NCBI GenBank assembly: GCA_015663065.1
Contig: DQSX01000033.1
Location: 1 to 8,771, forward strand
Direction of reading: 5' to 3'
DNA from: Sulfurovum sp.
GTDB taxonomy: Bacteria > Campylobacterota > Campylobacteria > Campylobacterales > Sulfurovaceae
DNA: 8,771 bases
The notes beneath the pieces are model-generated. The model was given only the letters and a program-made list of their open reading frames with translations. It had not been told where the DNA came from and did no database searches. Positions 1-6,061 of this stretch are shown piece by piece (the stretch's first letter is position 1; the number at the start of each line of letters is the position of its first letter). A program made the translations under genes and the position numbers.

Positions 1-90
1 TGAGTCTTGGGTTTGATGACATAGGTAATTTTAGCGTTTTGTTACTTTAGGTTACGATATTTCCATGGGTTATCGTTATCACCAGACCAC

Positions 91-176
91 TAGACCTGAC
101 CCCTAGACCTTTATAGCAAATATCGGTAGAATTGTTGGGTTTCTTATGGTGTTTTTAAGGTAGCGACTGACCCCTA
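91..176. repeat. Short direct repeats (ctgacccct family) in gene-free left end
   Basis: The 10-mer ctgacccцta is not exact in every base outside its core, but ctgacccctа-type copies lie at 96-105 and 167-176 (core ctgacccct followed by a), both on the + strand and 71 bases apart. The first copy is flanked by two direct copies of tagacct (91-97 and 104-110). The second copy lies just before the frame that encodes the NnrS-like fragment opens. No ORF with a recognisable product occurs in 1-170, apart from a 15-codon open tail from the window edge that ends at 48-50. Motifs of the ggggtcag type are, from my general recollection, often seen near REP-type or IS200-like elements, but no transposase is visible here, so a mobile origin is only an inference. 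Confidence 0.4.
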
Positions 177-194
177 TATCCCACCTCTGGTGGT

Positions 195-458
195 TTGGGA
201 TTGGCTTACCTGATGATCATGATCATCATCGGGTGGATACACACTGGACGGCATTTGACATCAAACATATACACCCACCTTATGGTTGGTTTGATGATCA
301 TTGCTACACTTATGAGAGGGTTGATACCCTTCTTTGACGAGTATATGAGCCAACTCTATCTATGGTCAGCCATACTCTGGGCTGTGCCATTCATGATCTA
401 TATAAAAGTATTTTTTGGATTTTTAGTAACGCCTAGGGCAGACGGCATTAAAGGCTAG
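195..458 (+). pseudogene. nnrS: NnrS-like membrane protein, C-terminal remnant
   Basis: The frame is open from 171, with a TTG at 195 and an ATG at 213 as possible starts; none has a convincing ribosome binding site. The 87 residues hold about three hydrophobic segments (residues 3-15, 29-47, 54-78). They show HTGRH at 16-20 and a PRADGIKG tail (80-87), which resemble the HTGR motif and the closing PRxDG segment of NnrS, a haem/copper-type membrane protein linked to nitric oxide response in proteobacteria. Full NnrS proteins are near 400 residues, so only the last fifth would remain. The preceding 170 bases have stops in all frames and no upstream NnrS sequence, and short repeats lie at the boundary. 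I therefore read it as a decayed remnant. It could also be a small expressed membrane protein; the family call is moderately sure. Confidence 0.55.
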
Positions 459-473
459 AAAGTGAGTACTTAC

Positions 474-505
474 TCTCCTTTCACCTCTCATGAGGCCGAA
501 GGAGA
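474..505. terminator. Hairpin between NnrS remnant and small peptide gene, possible terminator
   Basis: Arms tctcctt (474-480) and aaggaga (499-505) are perfectly complementary. Inside them cctc (484-487) pairs with gagg (492-495) around a tcat loop, with a symmetric 3-by-3 internal loop. A second small hairpin, aagc/gctt around ttttat, follows at 506-519. The tract after the main stem on the + strand (agcttttatgcttctt) is only partly T-rich, so intrinsic termination is weakly supported. The position suits a shared end for the rightward NnrS remnant and the leftward small peptide gene. Confidence 0.4.
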
Positions 506-526
506 AAGCTTTTATGCTTCTTAGGA

Positions 527-642
527 TTAATAGAGCTTACTCAATTCAGCATCTAATTTTGTAATTGTTTTTTCATAGCAGTCGCAGAGCTGCTAAATGC
601 CAGTGCAAGTAGCGCTGTAAATACAATATGTTTAACTTTCAT
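527..642 (-). pseudogene. Small exported peptide, frame broken at an A6 tract
   Basis: The ATG at 642-640 opens a frame that encodes a typical signal peptide: a basic start (MKVKH), a hydrophobic core, and an SSSATA cleavage region at residues 17-22. As it stands the frame stops at 555-553 after 29 residues. The run of six A (minus strand, 573-568) is followed in the -1 frame by an open stretch reading TITKLDAELSKLY and stopping at 529-527. One extra A would give a continuous 38-residue exported peptide. The upstream sequence is aaagataaaa, a weak ribosome binding site. It lies 51 bases downstream of the helicase stop, on the same strand, so it may be read with that operon or from its own promoter. 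I do not recognise the family. It may be a frameshifted pseudogene, a slippage-dependent gene or a sequencing error. Confidence 0.45.
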
Positions 643-693
643 TTTTATCTTTGTTCATTAATATAGTGTATTTTAACCAATATTATCTGATAT

Positions 694-1983
694 CTATCCT
701 CTACTCTGTATTCTGTCATAATATTCTACAACTCTGTGGTCTACATGCACCACCCGGTGCAAATATTGTGAAAGATCCCCTTTTCCAAAATCGATCTTGA
801 GTTTTTTAGGATCTATGGCTCTTGATATAGCGACATAGAACTGAGAAGGTGCAAAAATGTTGTCTACATTACAAACCAGGTTGTCTATGCTCATTCCCTG
901 CGATTTATGTATGGTCACTGCATAAGCCAGTTTAAGAGGGAATTGTGAGAGTGTGGCAAGAGCTATGGTCTCTATGCTGCCGTCCTCTTTGACTGCCATA
1001 TCTAAAAGATCAAACTCATGCCTTTCTACTCTGACGTATTCATCATCTTTTTCTACAATAAGATGGTCTTCTTCTATCTTTCTGAGAATACCTCGCTCAC
1101 CGTTCACAAATTTTCCCCACTTGTTCACAGTAAATAGTATAGGAACACCCTCCTTGAGTGTAAGTTGTTCAGAGATCGGCAGCATCTTTTTCCAGCCAAG
1201 CAGTTTTTTCTCATGCACTTTAGCAAACATTTCCACATTGGCAAAAAGAATGGTCTCTTCTGTTTCAAGTTCATTGATCTTCGCACGGTTGGTCTGTTCC
1301 ACTTCCAGATTCCGTCCGTAAAGATAGGTCGGGTCTTTTTCCAAACCTTCATTGTTCCACAGTCTAAGCATAAAAGCTACCACCTCTTCATCGCAAAGCC
1401 CTTTACGCACTTTTGAAAGAATGTGTGTGAACTCTGCATCGGTAGTACGTTTCATCTCTGTAAGCTCTATGACCATCAGGTCAAAACGATCCCATGCCAT
1501 AGACTCAAAAGCATAAAGCTTGTCACCAAAAACATCGTTTCTGCTGTTCTGTTTCTGCACAGGAGGCAATTGAAAGAAATCTCCCACAAAAAGCACTTTG
1601 CCAAGGTACCCGTAGTTGTTCAGCCTGTAAGCGATCATGTCAAGCAAGTCTGTACTGACCATGGAAATTTCGTCTATGATAATGAGATCGGTCGCTTTGA
1701 GTACCTTTTTCAGATCGGAGAGTCTCTTTTTGGCACGCTTATCTCCCGCAGCCAACTCATCAAAATTTGCAGCGATCCCAAAAACAAAAAAACTGTGTAC
1801 GGTAAACCCGCCGATGTTCACAGCAGAGACACCTGTAGAACCAAGAGAGACCACCTGCTTGCCGCGTTTGCGGTAATCGGTGATCACCTCATTGGTAATG
1901 TAACTTTTACCAACCCCTGCACCGCCTGTCAAAAAGACATTAGCGTGTTTGAGTGCTTCGAGTACCTCTGCTTTATCTGCCAT
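694..1983 (-). CDS. Pif1-like superfamily 1B DNA helicase
   Basis: This 429-residue cytoplasmic ATPase carries the SF1B helicase motifs in order: Walker A GGAGVGKS (20-27), a motif Ia-like stretch around 47-64 (STGVSAVNI then VHSFF), Walker B IIIDEISM (101-108), motif III GDFFQLPPV (134-142), TIHKSQG (358-364) and the arginine-finger motif YVAISRA (383-389). This set is characteristic of Pif1/RecD2-type 5'-3' helicases, which unwind DNA forks, R-loops or G-quadruplexes. Length is close to compact bacterial Pif1 proteins, with no extra nuclease or protease domain. Its ATG lies inside the end of the RNase T2 gene (11-base overlap, ATGGCAGATAA), so translation is probably coupled. It is the last large gene of the operon that begins with the L,D-transpeptidase. 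The link between a cytoplasmic helicase and two exported enzymes is unexplained and may reflect transcription economy only. Confidence 0.92.
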   Translation of the reverse strand: MADKAEVLEALKHANVFLTGGAGVGKSYITNEVITDYRKRGKQVVSLGSTGVSAVNIGGFTVHSFFVFGIAANFDELAAGDKRAKKRLSDLKKVLKATDLIIIDEISMVSTDLLDMIAYRLNNYGYLGKVLFVGDFFQLPPVQKQNSRNDVFGDKLYAFESMAWDRFDLMVIELTEMKRTTDAEFTHILSKVRKGLCDEEVVAFMLRLWNNEGLEKDPTYLYGRNLEVEQTNRAKINELETEETILFANVEMFAKVHEKKLLGWKKMLPISEQLTLKEGVPILFTVNKWGKFVNGERGILRKIEEDHLIVEKDDEYVRVERHEFDLLDMAVKEDGSIETIALATLSQFPLKLAYAVTIHKSQGMSIDNLVCNVDNIFAPSQFYVAISRAIDPKKLKIDFGKGDLSQYLHRVVHVDHRVVEYYDRIQSRG

Positions 1984-2962
1984 ACCCGGCCCTGTCTATA
2001 CGCCCTTTTTGACAACGGCTATGTACCTGTTTTCCACTATGGAGCAGTGTACGAAGATCAACAGACCCGGAACCCAAATGTAACCAAAGCTCAGTAACAA
2101 GCCCTTTTTTACATTTCATCTCTACCCGCTTACCTGCACCTACACCGAAACTTCTGTCAAACAGGTGTCTGATCTGTTTAAGTGTTACCTCTTTGCCTAT
2201 GTTCTTAGAAAAGTAATCTCCCACTTTAGAATCATTAAACTGCTCGACCAAGGAGACAGCATCTTCAAAATATGTTTGAGGATCCGTACCGTAACAGGTG
2301 CCATGTTTTACCCACTCATGTTTATGCAAGTCAGAAGCAAATCCGGGCATCACTTTGTCTAACCTCTCTTCTATCTCATCATCCATTGCCAGACAGGGAA
2401 GGTCTCTCCATTGGCCGTGTTTATCTGCATTGACAAAATCTTTTTCAACATTGCAGTAGACATTGCTTCTGGGTTGAGGCCACAGACCATGTAAGACAAA
2501 ATGCTTTTGTCTGTATTTGCCTTTACCCACAGAGAGTGAAGGTTTTCTACACTCTTTTCTGTTTCGATGTGTTTCACAAAAAGCATTATGCCAGGAGAGT
2601 GCCAAAAGATTTCCCTGCAACACATCTTTATTTTCATATTTTTTAGTATGTGGTGCTTTATAGGGCTCTTTCCCTATTTTTGCAATCGCTTCATCTACAG
2701 CGTTTTGCGAAGGTAAAGATTTTGAAAAACAAGCCTCATCCACCCATCTCTGTGCAGGTTGCTCTCCTTTGACAAGAATGAGATTTTGACCTTTATGATG
2801 ATCCAAAATGGTATATTTTTTAGAAAGATCAAGTATCACATTGTGAGAATTTTTTGTATGTTTCATATTGTTAAAAGCAGGACAGGCTTTTACAGGATGC
2901 AACTCCTGTCTTGCAGAAAGAGAAACGAGCAGGAAAACAGAAAAGATAAAATATCTAAACAT
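1973..2962 (-). CDS. Exported RNase T2 family ribonuclease with N-terminal extension
   Basis: The 329-residue product begins with a signal peptide (residues 1-17, hydrophobic core FIFSVFLLVSLSA). It contains both signature blocks of the RNase T2 family: CAS-1 as VLHGLWPQ with catalytic His158, and CAS-2 as HEWVKHGTC (215-223) with His215, Glu216, Lys219 and His220. These enzymes cleave single-stranded RNA through 2',3'-cyclic phosphate intermediates, usually in the periplasm or outside the cell. Nine cysteines (27, 78, 129, 138, 170, 190, 223, 284, 317) suggest disulfides. About 100 residues precede the catalytic core; residues 40-80 (ILDLSKKYTILDHH then WVDEACF) look like a small beta-rich domain of unknown role. 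The start overlaps the transpeptidase stop by one base (TAATG), and the 3' end overlaps the helicase start by 11 bases. Likely roles are RNA scavenging or stress, by inference only. Confidence 0.95.
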   Translation of the reverse strand: MFRYFIFSVFLLVSLSARQELHPVKACPAFNNMKHTKNSHNVILDLSKKYTILDHHKGQNLILVKGEQPAQRWVDEACFSKSLPSQNAVDEAIAKIGKEPYKAPHTKKYENKDVLQGNLLALSWHNAFCETHRNRKECRKPSLSVGKGKYRQKHFVLHGLWPQPRSNVYCNVEKDFVNADKHGQWRDLPCLAMDDEIEERLDKVMPGFASDLHKHEWVKHGTCYGTDPQTYFEDAVSLVEQFNDSKVGDYFSKNIGKEVTLKQIRHLFDRSFGVGAGKRVEMKCKKGLVTELWLHLGSGSVDLRTLLHSGKQVHSRCQKGRIDRAGYGR

Positions 2963-3681
2963 TAAAACAGATCTTTTGCAGAGGTTTCAACAGCTGTATT
3001 GCTTTGATTTTGTTCTGCTTGTTCAACAACAGGTGCTGTAAGAGGATTTGCTTTCAAATACTGCTGTATTCTTTTGGGCGCATCTGAAGCCCTGTACCCT
3101 ACTTCAGCAAGATCTCTTCTTACAAAAGGAAGGTAACGCTCTCTGGTAATGACGATCTTTGTCTCTGTATTTGCCCAGTCAAAAAGTGCTCTTGCTCCTT
3201 TTCTACCCACATGAATACAGCCATGGGAAGGGGCATTGGGGTTTCCAAGATGTATGGCATGTCCACGGTAGGTGAACCAGAGGCTCAGATCCATGTTGTT
3301 ACGACCAGACCTGCTTGGATTCTCTTCTGAAGCATGTGCCTCTTTTTTAAAAAGCAAGGGGTAGATGCTCGAAGGCGTTTCATGTCCCATTTTTCCCGAA
3401 GAGATATTGTCTGCTCTCCAAACAACACCATCTTTGTCAACAGCATAAAGAAGCCCGTCTGCATTTTTCTCTCTTAACGATACCACTATAAAATTTTTTC
3501 CTTTAAGGTTCATTTCGTATTCATCACCGTTATCACGGGTCACCCAAAACCTTGTTTTACTCAAAGGTTTAACCTTGGATGCCTTATCAAGCTTTTTCTG
3601 CTGTGCCTGCGTAATATTGCCATCTCCAGAAGAGAGTTGTGAAAGTAATAGCATCGTGATCACTATTTTTAAAATTTTCAT
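2962..3681 (-). CDS. L,D-transpeptidase, YkuD domain, exported
   Basis: This 239-residue protein starts with a signal peptide (residues 1-18, ILKIVITMLLLSQLSSG). The catalytic centre is clear: His144 in AIHLG, then SHGC at 152-155 with nucleophile Cys155, followed by IHVG. YkuD enzymes form 3-3 crosslinks in peptidoglycan or attach proteins to it in the periplasm. Residues 60-115 form the first half of the fold. Residues 185-239 are a polar tail rich in Q, N and S without a known domain. The ATG is preceded by AAGG with a 7-base spacer, and a TATAAT (minus strand, 3715-3710) lies about 30 bases upstream. It is the first gene of the operon; the stop and the next start share one base (TAATG), so RNase T2 translation should depend on this gene. 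Confidence 0.95.
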   Translation of the reverse strand: MKILKIVITMLLLSQLSSGDGNITQAQQKKLDKASKVKPLSKTRFWVTRDNGDEYEMNLKGKNFIVVSLREKNADGLLYAVDKDGVVWRADNISSGKMGHETPSSIYPLLFKKEAHASEENPSRSGRNNMDLSLWFTYRGHAIHLGNPNAPSHGCIHVGRKGARALFDWANTETKIVITRERYLPFVRRDLAEVGYRASDAPKRIQQYLKANPLTAPVVEQAEQNQSNTAVETSAKDLF

Positions 3682-3709
3682 ATTAGTACCTTATAAGAAT
3701 AACTATGCA

Positions 3710-3715
3710 ATTATA
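3710..3715 (-). promoter_or_regulatory. Probable -10 box of the ykuD-rnaseT2-helicase operon
   Basis: The minus strand reads TATAAT here, 28 bases before the ATG at 3681, leaving a leader of about 20 bases with AAGG at 3692-3689. No clear -35 box is seen, which is common for sigma70 promoters in Campylobacterota. The same 70-base AT-rich interval must hold the divergent promoter of the lipoprotein gene; tatacc (3727-3732, +) is a weak candidate for that. Confidence 0.45.
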
Positions 3716-3751
3716 TCATTAAAGCATATACCAAAGTTAATAAGGACACAA

Positions 3752-4057
3752 ATGTATAGTAGTATCAACATGATTTCATTGGCAATCTTATCACTCTTTT
3801 TTTCTGCCTGTACCTCTTCAACCGTTCCTACACCAAAACCTCTACCCGTACAAGTGCAACCGACAGAAATAAAAAACGTACCTTCACGCAATGACAAGAT
3901 CGACATTACTCAAAAAAGCCCACTGTTTCATGCTGCCGTAACAGATGGCTGTGCCACAGCAAAAGGCAAATATACAAAAGACTCTACCCTCTTTAATTCT
4001 GACATAGATTACAAAGACGGCTGGTTCTATGGAAGACGAAAATGTCAGCCGAGATAA
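3752..4057 (+). CDS. Small predicted lipoprotein with DGCATAKG/GRRKC motif
   Basis: The ATG at 3752 is chosen because TAAGGA (3741-3746) sits five bases upstream; the longer frame that opens at 3575 would run backwards over the divergent gene. The 101-residue product has a hydrophobic leader ending in FFSAC, a slightly atypical lipobox with Cys20 as the lipidation site. A proline-rich linker follows (about 24-40, TVPTPKPLPVQVQP). The C-terminal 45 residues contain DGCATAKG (65-72), then KDSTLFNSDIDYKDGW and GRRKC near the end. Two cysteines remain after the lipid Cys and could form a disulfide. I have the impression that this C-terminal block is a recurring small module in Campylobacterota and other proteobacteria, but I know no name or function. 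It is 3 bases from the CitE-like gene, so probably cotranscribed, and diverges from the transpeptidase operon. Confidence 0.8.
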   Translation: MYSSINMISLAILSLFFSACTSSTVPTPKPLPVQVQPTEIKNVPSRNDKIDITQKSPLFHAAVTDGCATAKGKYTKDSTLFNSDIDYKDGWFYGRRKCQPR

Positions 4058-4060
4058 TAT

Positions 4061-4969
4061 ATGATATTTAATAATATAGAAAAAGTCCCAAATACCTTTG
4101 GAAGTGCCTATAAGCCTTCATGTTCACACAAACAAAGACGTTCAAACATGATGCTAAATCCCCTGCAGCTCAAACATTTGAACCGCATGGATGAGAGTAA
4201 TGCAGATATGATCACCCTCAATCTTGAAGATGCCATTGCCCCCTCCCGTAAAAAAGAGGCACTGCATAACATTGCACTTTTTCTTTCTCATATGGAGCAC
4301 TCAAACTCTTTCATCATTGTACGTACCAACCCGCTTCATGAAGGTGGTGCAGAAGAGATTGCCTATCTCAATGACTTCTCTTTTGATGCCATACGTCTGG
4401 CAAAAGTCAAAGATCAGACTGAGATCGCTCAGGCGCTTACCCTGCTCGGCGATGATAAAGAGTTGCATATCTCTTTAGAGACAAAAGAAGCCTTTGAAAA
4501 CCTGAGTAAACTGCGTATCGATGAGAGACTGACAACTGCCAATCTTGGTATTTTAGACCTGCTTACCTCACTGGGTCTGCCACAGTCTATAGTCTCACTT
4601 GGAAACCCGACCATTGACTACATTCTTTCCAAATTTCTTGTTGATGCTAAAACAGCCGGTATTCACCCCGTCTCTTTTATGTTTCAAGAGTACAATGACA
4701 CAGAGACATTTAAACAATGGTGTGCACATGAAAAAATGATGGGCTTTGAATCTAAAGCCTGCATGGGTCCCAAACAGGTTGCGGTAGCCAATGAGGTTTT
4801 TGCTATCAGCTCACTGGAAATTGAGAGAGCCAAACATATAAAAACACAGTTTGAAATGAAATCATCTCAAAACATCAATGGATTCATGGATGATAAGTAT
4901 GGTTTCATCGATGAACCTATCTATAGAGATGCACTATTAATACTAAATAATATATACACATCATCCTGA
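4061..4969 (+). CDS. CitE-like protein, HpcH/HpaI aldolase/citrate lyase superfamily
   Basis: The 302-residue cytoplasmic protein follows the CitE pattern. RRS (26-28) begins the barrel, NLEDA (54-58) gives the acidic pair Glu56/Asp57, VRTN (87-90) gives Arg88, LETK (139-142) gives Glu140, and LGILDLL (162-168) gives Asp166. GFESKACMGPKQV near the end corresponds to the family's GFxGKxxIHPxQ. Members cleave or form CoA thioesters such as citryl-, malyl- or citramalyl-CoA with Mg2+. The usual IHP is MGP here. No citD or citF is nearby, so it is not part of a citrate lyase complex; the substrate cannot be told. The start lies 3 bases after the lipoprotein stop without a good ribosome binding site, suggesting coupling. 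A palindromic repeat supplies the final codons and the TGA stop. Confidence 0.9.
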   Translation: MIFNNIEKVPNTFGSAYKPSCSHKQRRSNMMLNPLQLKHLNRMDESNADMITLNLEDAIAPSRKKEALHNIALFLSHMEHSNSFIIVRTNPLHEGGAEEIAYLNDFSFDAIRLAKVKDQTEIAQALTLLGDDKELHISLETKEAFENLSKLRIDERLTTANLGILDLLTSLGLPQSIVSLGNPTIDYILSKFLVDAKTAGIHPVSFMFQEYNDTETFKQWCAHEKMMGFESKACMGPKQVAVANEVFAISSLEIERAKHIKTQFEMKSSQNINGFMDDKYGFIDEPIYRDALLILNNIYTSS

Positions 4970-4985
4970 ATCAAGTTCAGAATGA
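4961..4985. repeat. Palindromic repeat overlapping the citE-like stop
   Basis: Arms tcatcctgaa (4961-4970) and ttcagaatga (4976-4985) pair with one mismatch around tcaag. The reverse complement begins gtcattctgaac, a type of dispersed hairpin I recall from many bacterial genomes. The first arm encodes the terminal Ser-Ser and the TGA stop of the CitE-like gene. The element then leads straight into the ribosome binding site of the mltB gene. It could act as an mRNA stabiliser or weak terminator; there is no T tract after it on the + strand. Confidence 0.6.
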
Positions 4986-5001
4986 CAAAAAAAGGAAAAA
5001 A

Positions 5002-5988
5002 ATGAAAATAATCAAACTCTTGCTTCTTGCCATACTGATCCCATTCATACTCATGGCTAACGATGACAGACCTCCGATAAAATACAACTACATGGCAAAA
5101 AAAGAGGTAAGGAACTTTATAAATATGATGGTGAAAAAACACCATTTCAAACGCTCTTATATGGTCTCTGTGATGAAACATGCCAAACTTGACCGAGATA
5201 CACTTGCCCGATATACAGGGAAATATAAAGTCGGAACGACCAATGGTTCCTGGGAACGCTATAAAGCACATGTACTTGACCCGGTGAGTTTGAGAAAAGC
5301 AAAAAAATTCAAGAAAAAGTACTACCGCACGCTAAAAAGAGCCAGCAAACAATACAAAGTCGACATGAACTACATCGTAGGCTTCATGGGTGTGGAGAGT
5401 AAGTTTGGTGAATACACCGGAGACTACAACATACTGGATGCTCTGGCAACCCTCGCCTTTCATCCCAACCGTATGAAAAAATTCTTTAAATCCGAATTTA
5501 AACACCTCTTTTTATATGCACGTGAAAAAGGGTACAACATCACAAAACTGGAAGGTTCATTTGCCGGTGCAATGGGCTGTGTACAGCAAGTACCTTCTAT
5601 GGCCAGAAAACACCGTTCAGATTTTAACGGTGACGGAAAAACAGACCCTTGGGATGTAGAAGACTGTATCGGTTCTATTGCAAAATTCATGCATAAGAAC
5701 GGTTGGAGAAACGGACATGTAGTCGCTGTGGCTACCACTTACAAGGGAAAACGTTTCAAAAGACTCAAAACAAGCCATAGACGTACCCTTGCTACTTCCA
5801 CCATCTATAAGGCCGGAGTCAAGCCCAAAAAGCGTTTTAAAGAGCCTAGAGCCTACCTTTTAAAAACACGCAACAAGACACATGATGATATCTATATGGG
5901 AGGAAAGAACTTCAGGGTTTTGACCCGTTACAATAACTCAACGTCTTACGGCATGGCGATCCATCTTATTGCCCAAAAGGTTAAATAA
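5002..5988 (+). CDS. mltB: Lytic murein transglycosylase, MltB/Slt35 type
   Basis: The ATG follows AAGGA (4992-4996) with a 5-base spacer. The 328-residue product has a signal peptide (residues 1-19) and no lipobox, so it is periplasmic rather than a lipoprotein like E. coli MltB. The catalytic segment FMGVESKFG places the acid Glu132, followed by the family blocks LDALATLAF (145-153) and GSFAGAMG (185-192), where the family usually continues YGQFMPS but this protein has CVQQVPS. An EF-hand-like loop, D207-x-N209-x-D211-x-K213-x-D215-x-x-D218, matches the calcium site of Slt35. The enzyme cleaves the MurNAc-GlcNAc bond to give 1,6-anhydro ends. The only two cysteines, 193 and 222, flank that loop. 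The rest is strongly basic (many Lys), which would suit binding to anionic peptidoglycan. It is third in the lipoprotein-citE-mltB unit. Confidence 0.93.
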   Translation: MKIIKLLLLAILIPFILMANDDRPPIKYNYMAKKEVRNFINMMVKKHHFKRSYMVSVMKHAKLDRDTLARYTGKYKVGTTNGSWERYKAHVLDPVSLRKAKKFKKKYYRTLKRASKQYKVDMNYIVGFMGVESKFGEYTGDYNILDALATLAFHPNRMKKFFKSEFKHLFLYAREKGYNITKLEGSFAGAMGCVQQVPSMARKHRSDFNGDGKTDPWDVEDCIGSIAKFMHKNGWRNGHVVAVATTYKGKRFKRLKTSHRRTLATSTIYKAGVKPKKRFKEPRAYLLKTRNKTHDDIYMGGKNFRVLTRYNNSTSYGMAIHLIAQKVK

Positions 5989-6001
5989 TTCAAATACCCT
6001 C

Positions 6002-6024
6002 ATATCTTATATTCTTTAAGATAT
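6002..6024. repeat. AT-rich inverted repeat upstream of the DUF2279 gene
   Basis: Arms atatctta (6002-6009) and taagatat (6017-6024) are perfectly complementary around a 7-base spacer. The right arm overlaps a possible -10 box, tatact (6022-6027), that would start transcription of the next gene with a leader near 30 bases. It may be an operator; as a terminator for mltB it lacks GC and a T tract. Confidence 0.4.
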
Positions 6025-6061
6025 ACTATGTGCATTATTTATCGGACAGGAAGAACAACAC

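Noticed and set aside
121..160. Weak similarity between this region and the minus strand at 8680-8725 (shared ttgttggg)
   Set aside because: Only an 8-base exact match with gapped similarity around it; too little to claim a repeat.
212..227. 16-base perfect palindrome gatgatcatgatcatc
   Set aside because: It arises from repeated ATG/ATC codons (Met/Ile) in a membrane segment and has no promoter context.
484..521. Sequence resembling a hammerhead ribozyme core (ctcatga ... gaaa)
   Set aside because: The core needs CTGATGA; the base after CT differs, the intended stem II does not pair, and no stem I partner is found.
564..578. Programmed -1 ribosomal frameshift at AAAAAAC in the small peptide gene
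   Set aside because: The heptamer is not in the canonical register (codons are AAA AAA CAA), and no downstream stimulatory structure is evident; homopolymer slippage or decay is simpler.
953..2097. Several plus-strand ORFs (up to 224 codons) opposite the helicase gene
   Set aside because: Their translations have no recognisable domains and they lie antisense to a gene with a full set of helicase motifs.
3575..3751. Longer N-terminus for the small lipoprotein
   Set aside because: It would run antisense through the transpeptidase start and remove the signal peptide from the N-terminus; the TAAGGA before 3752 fixes the start.
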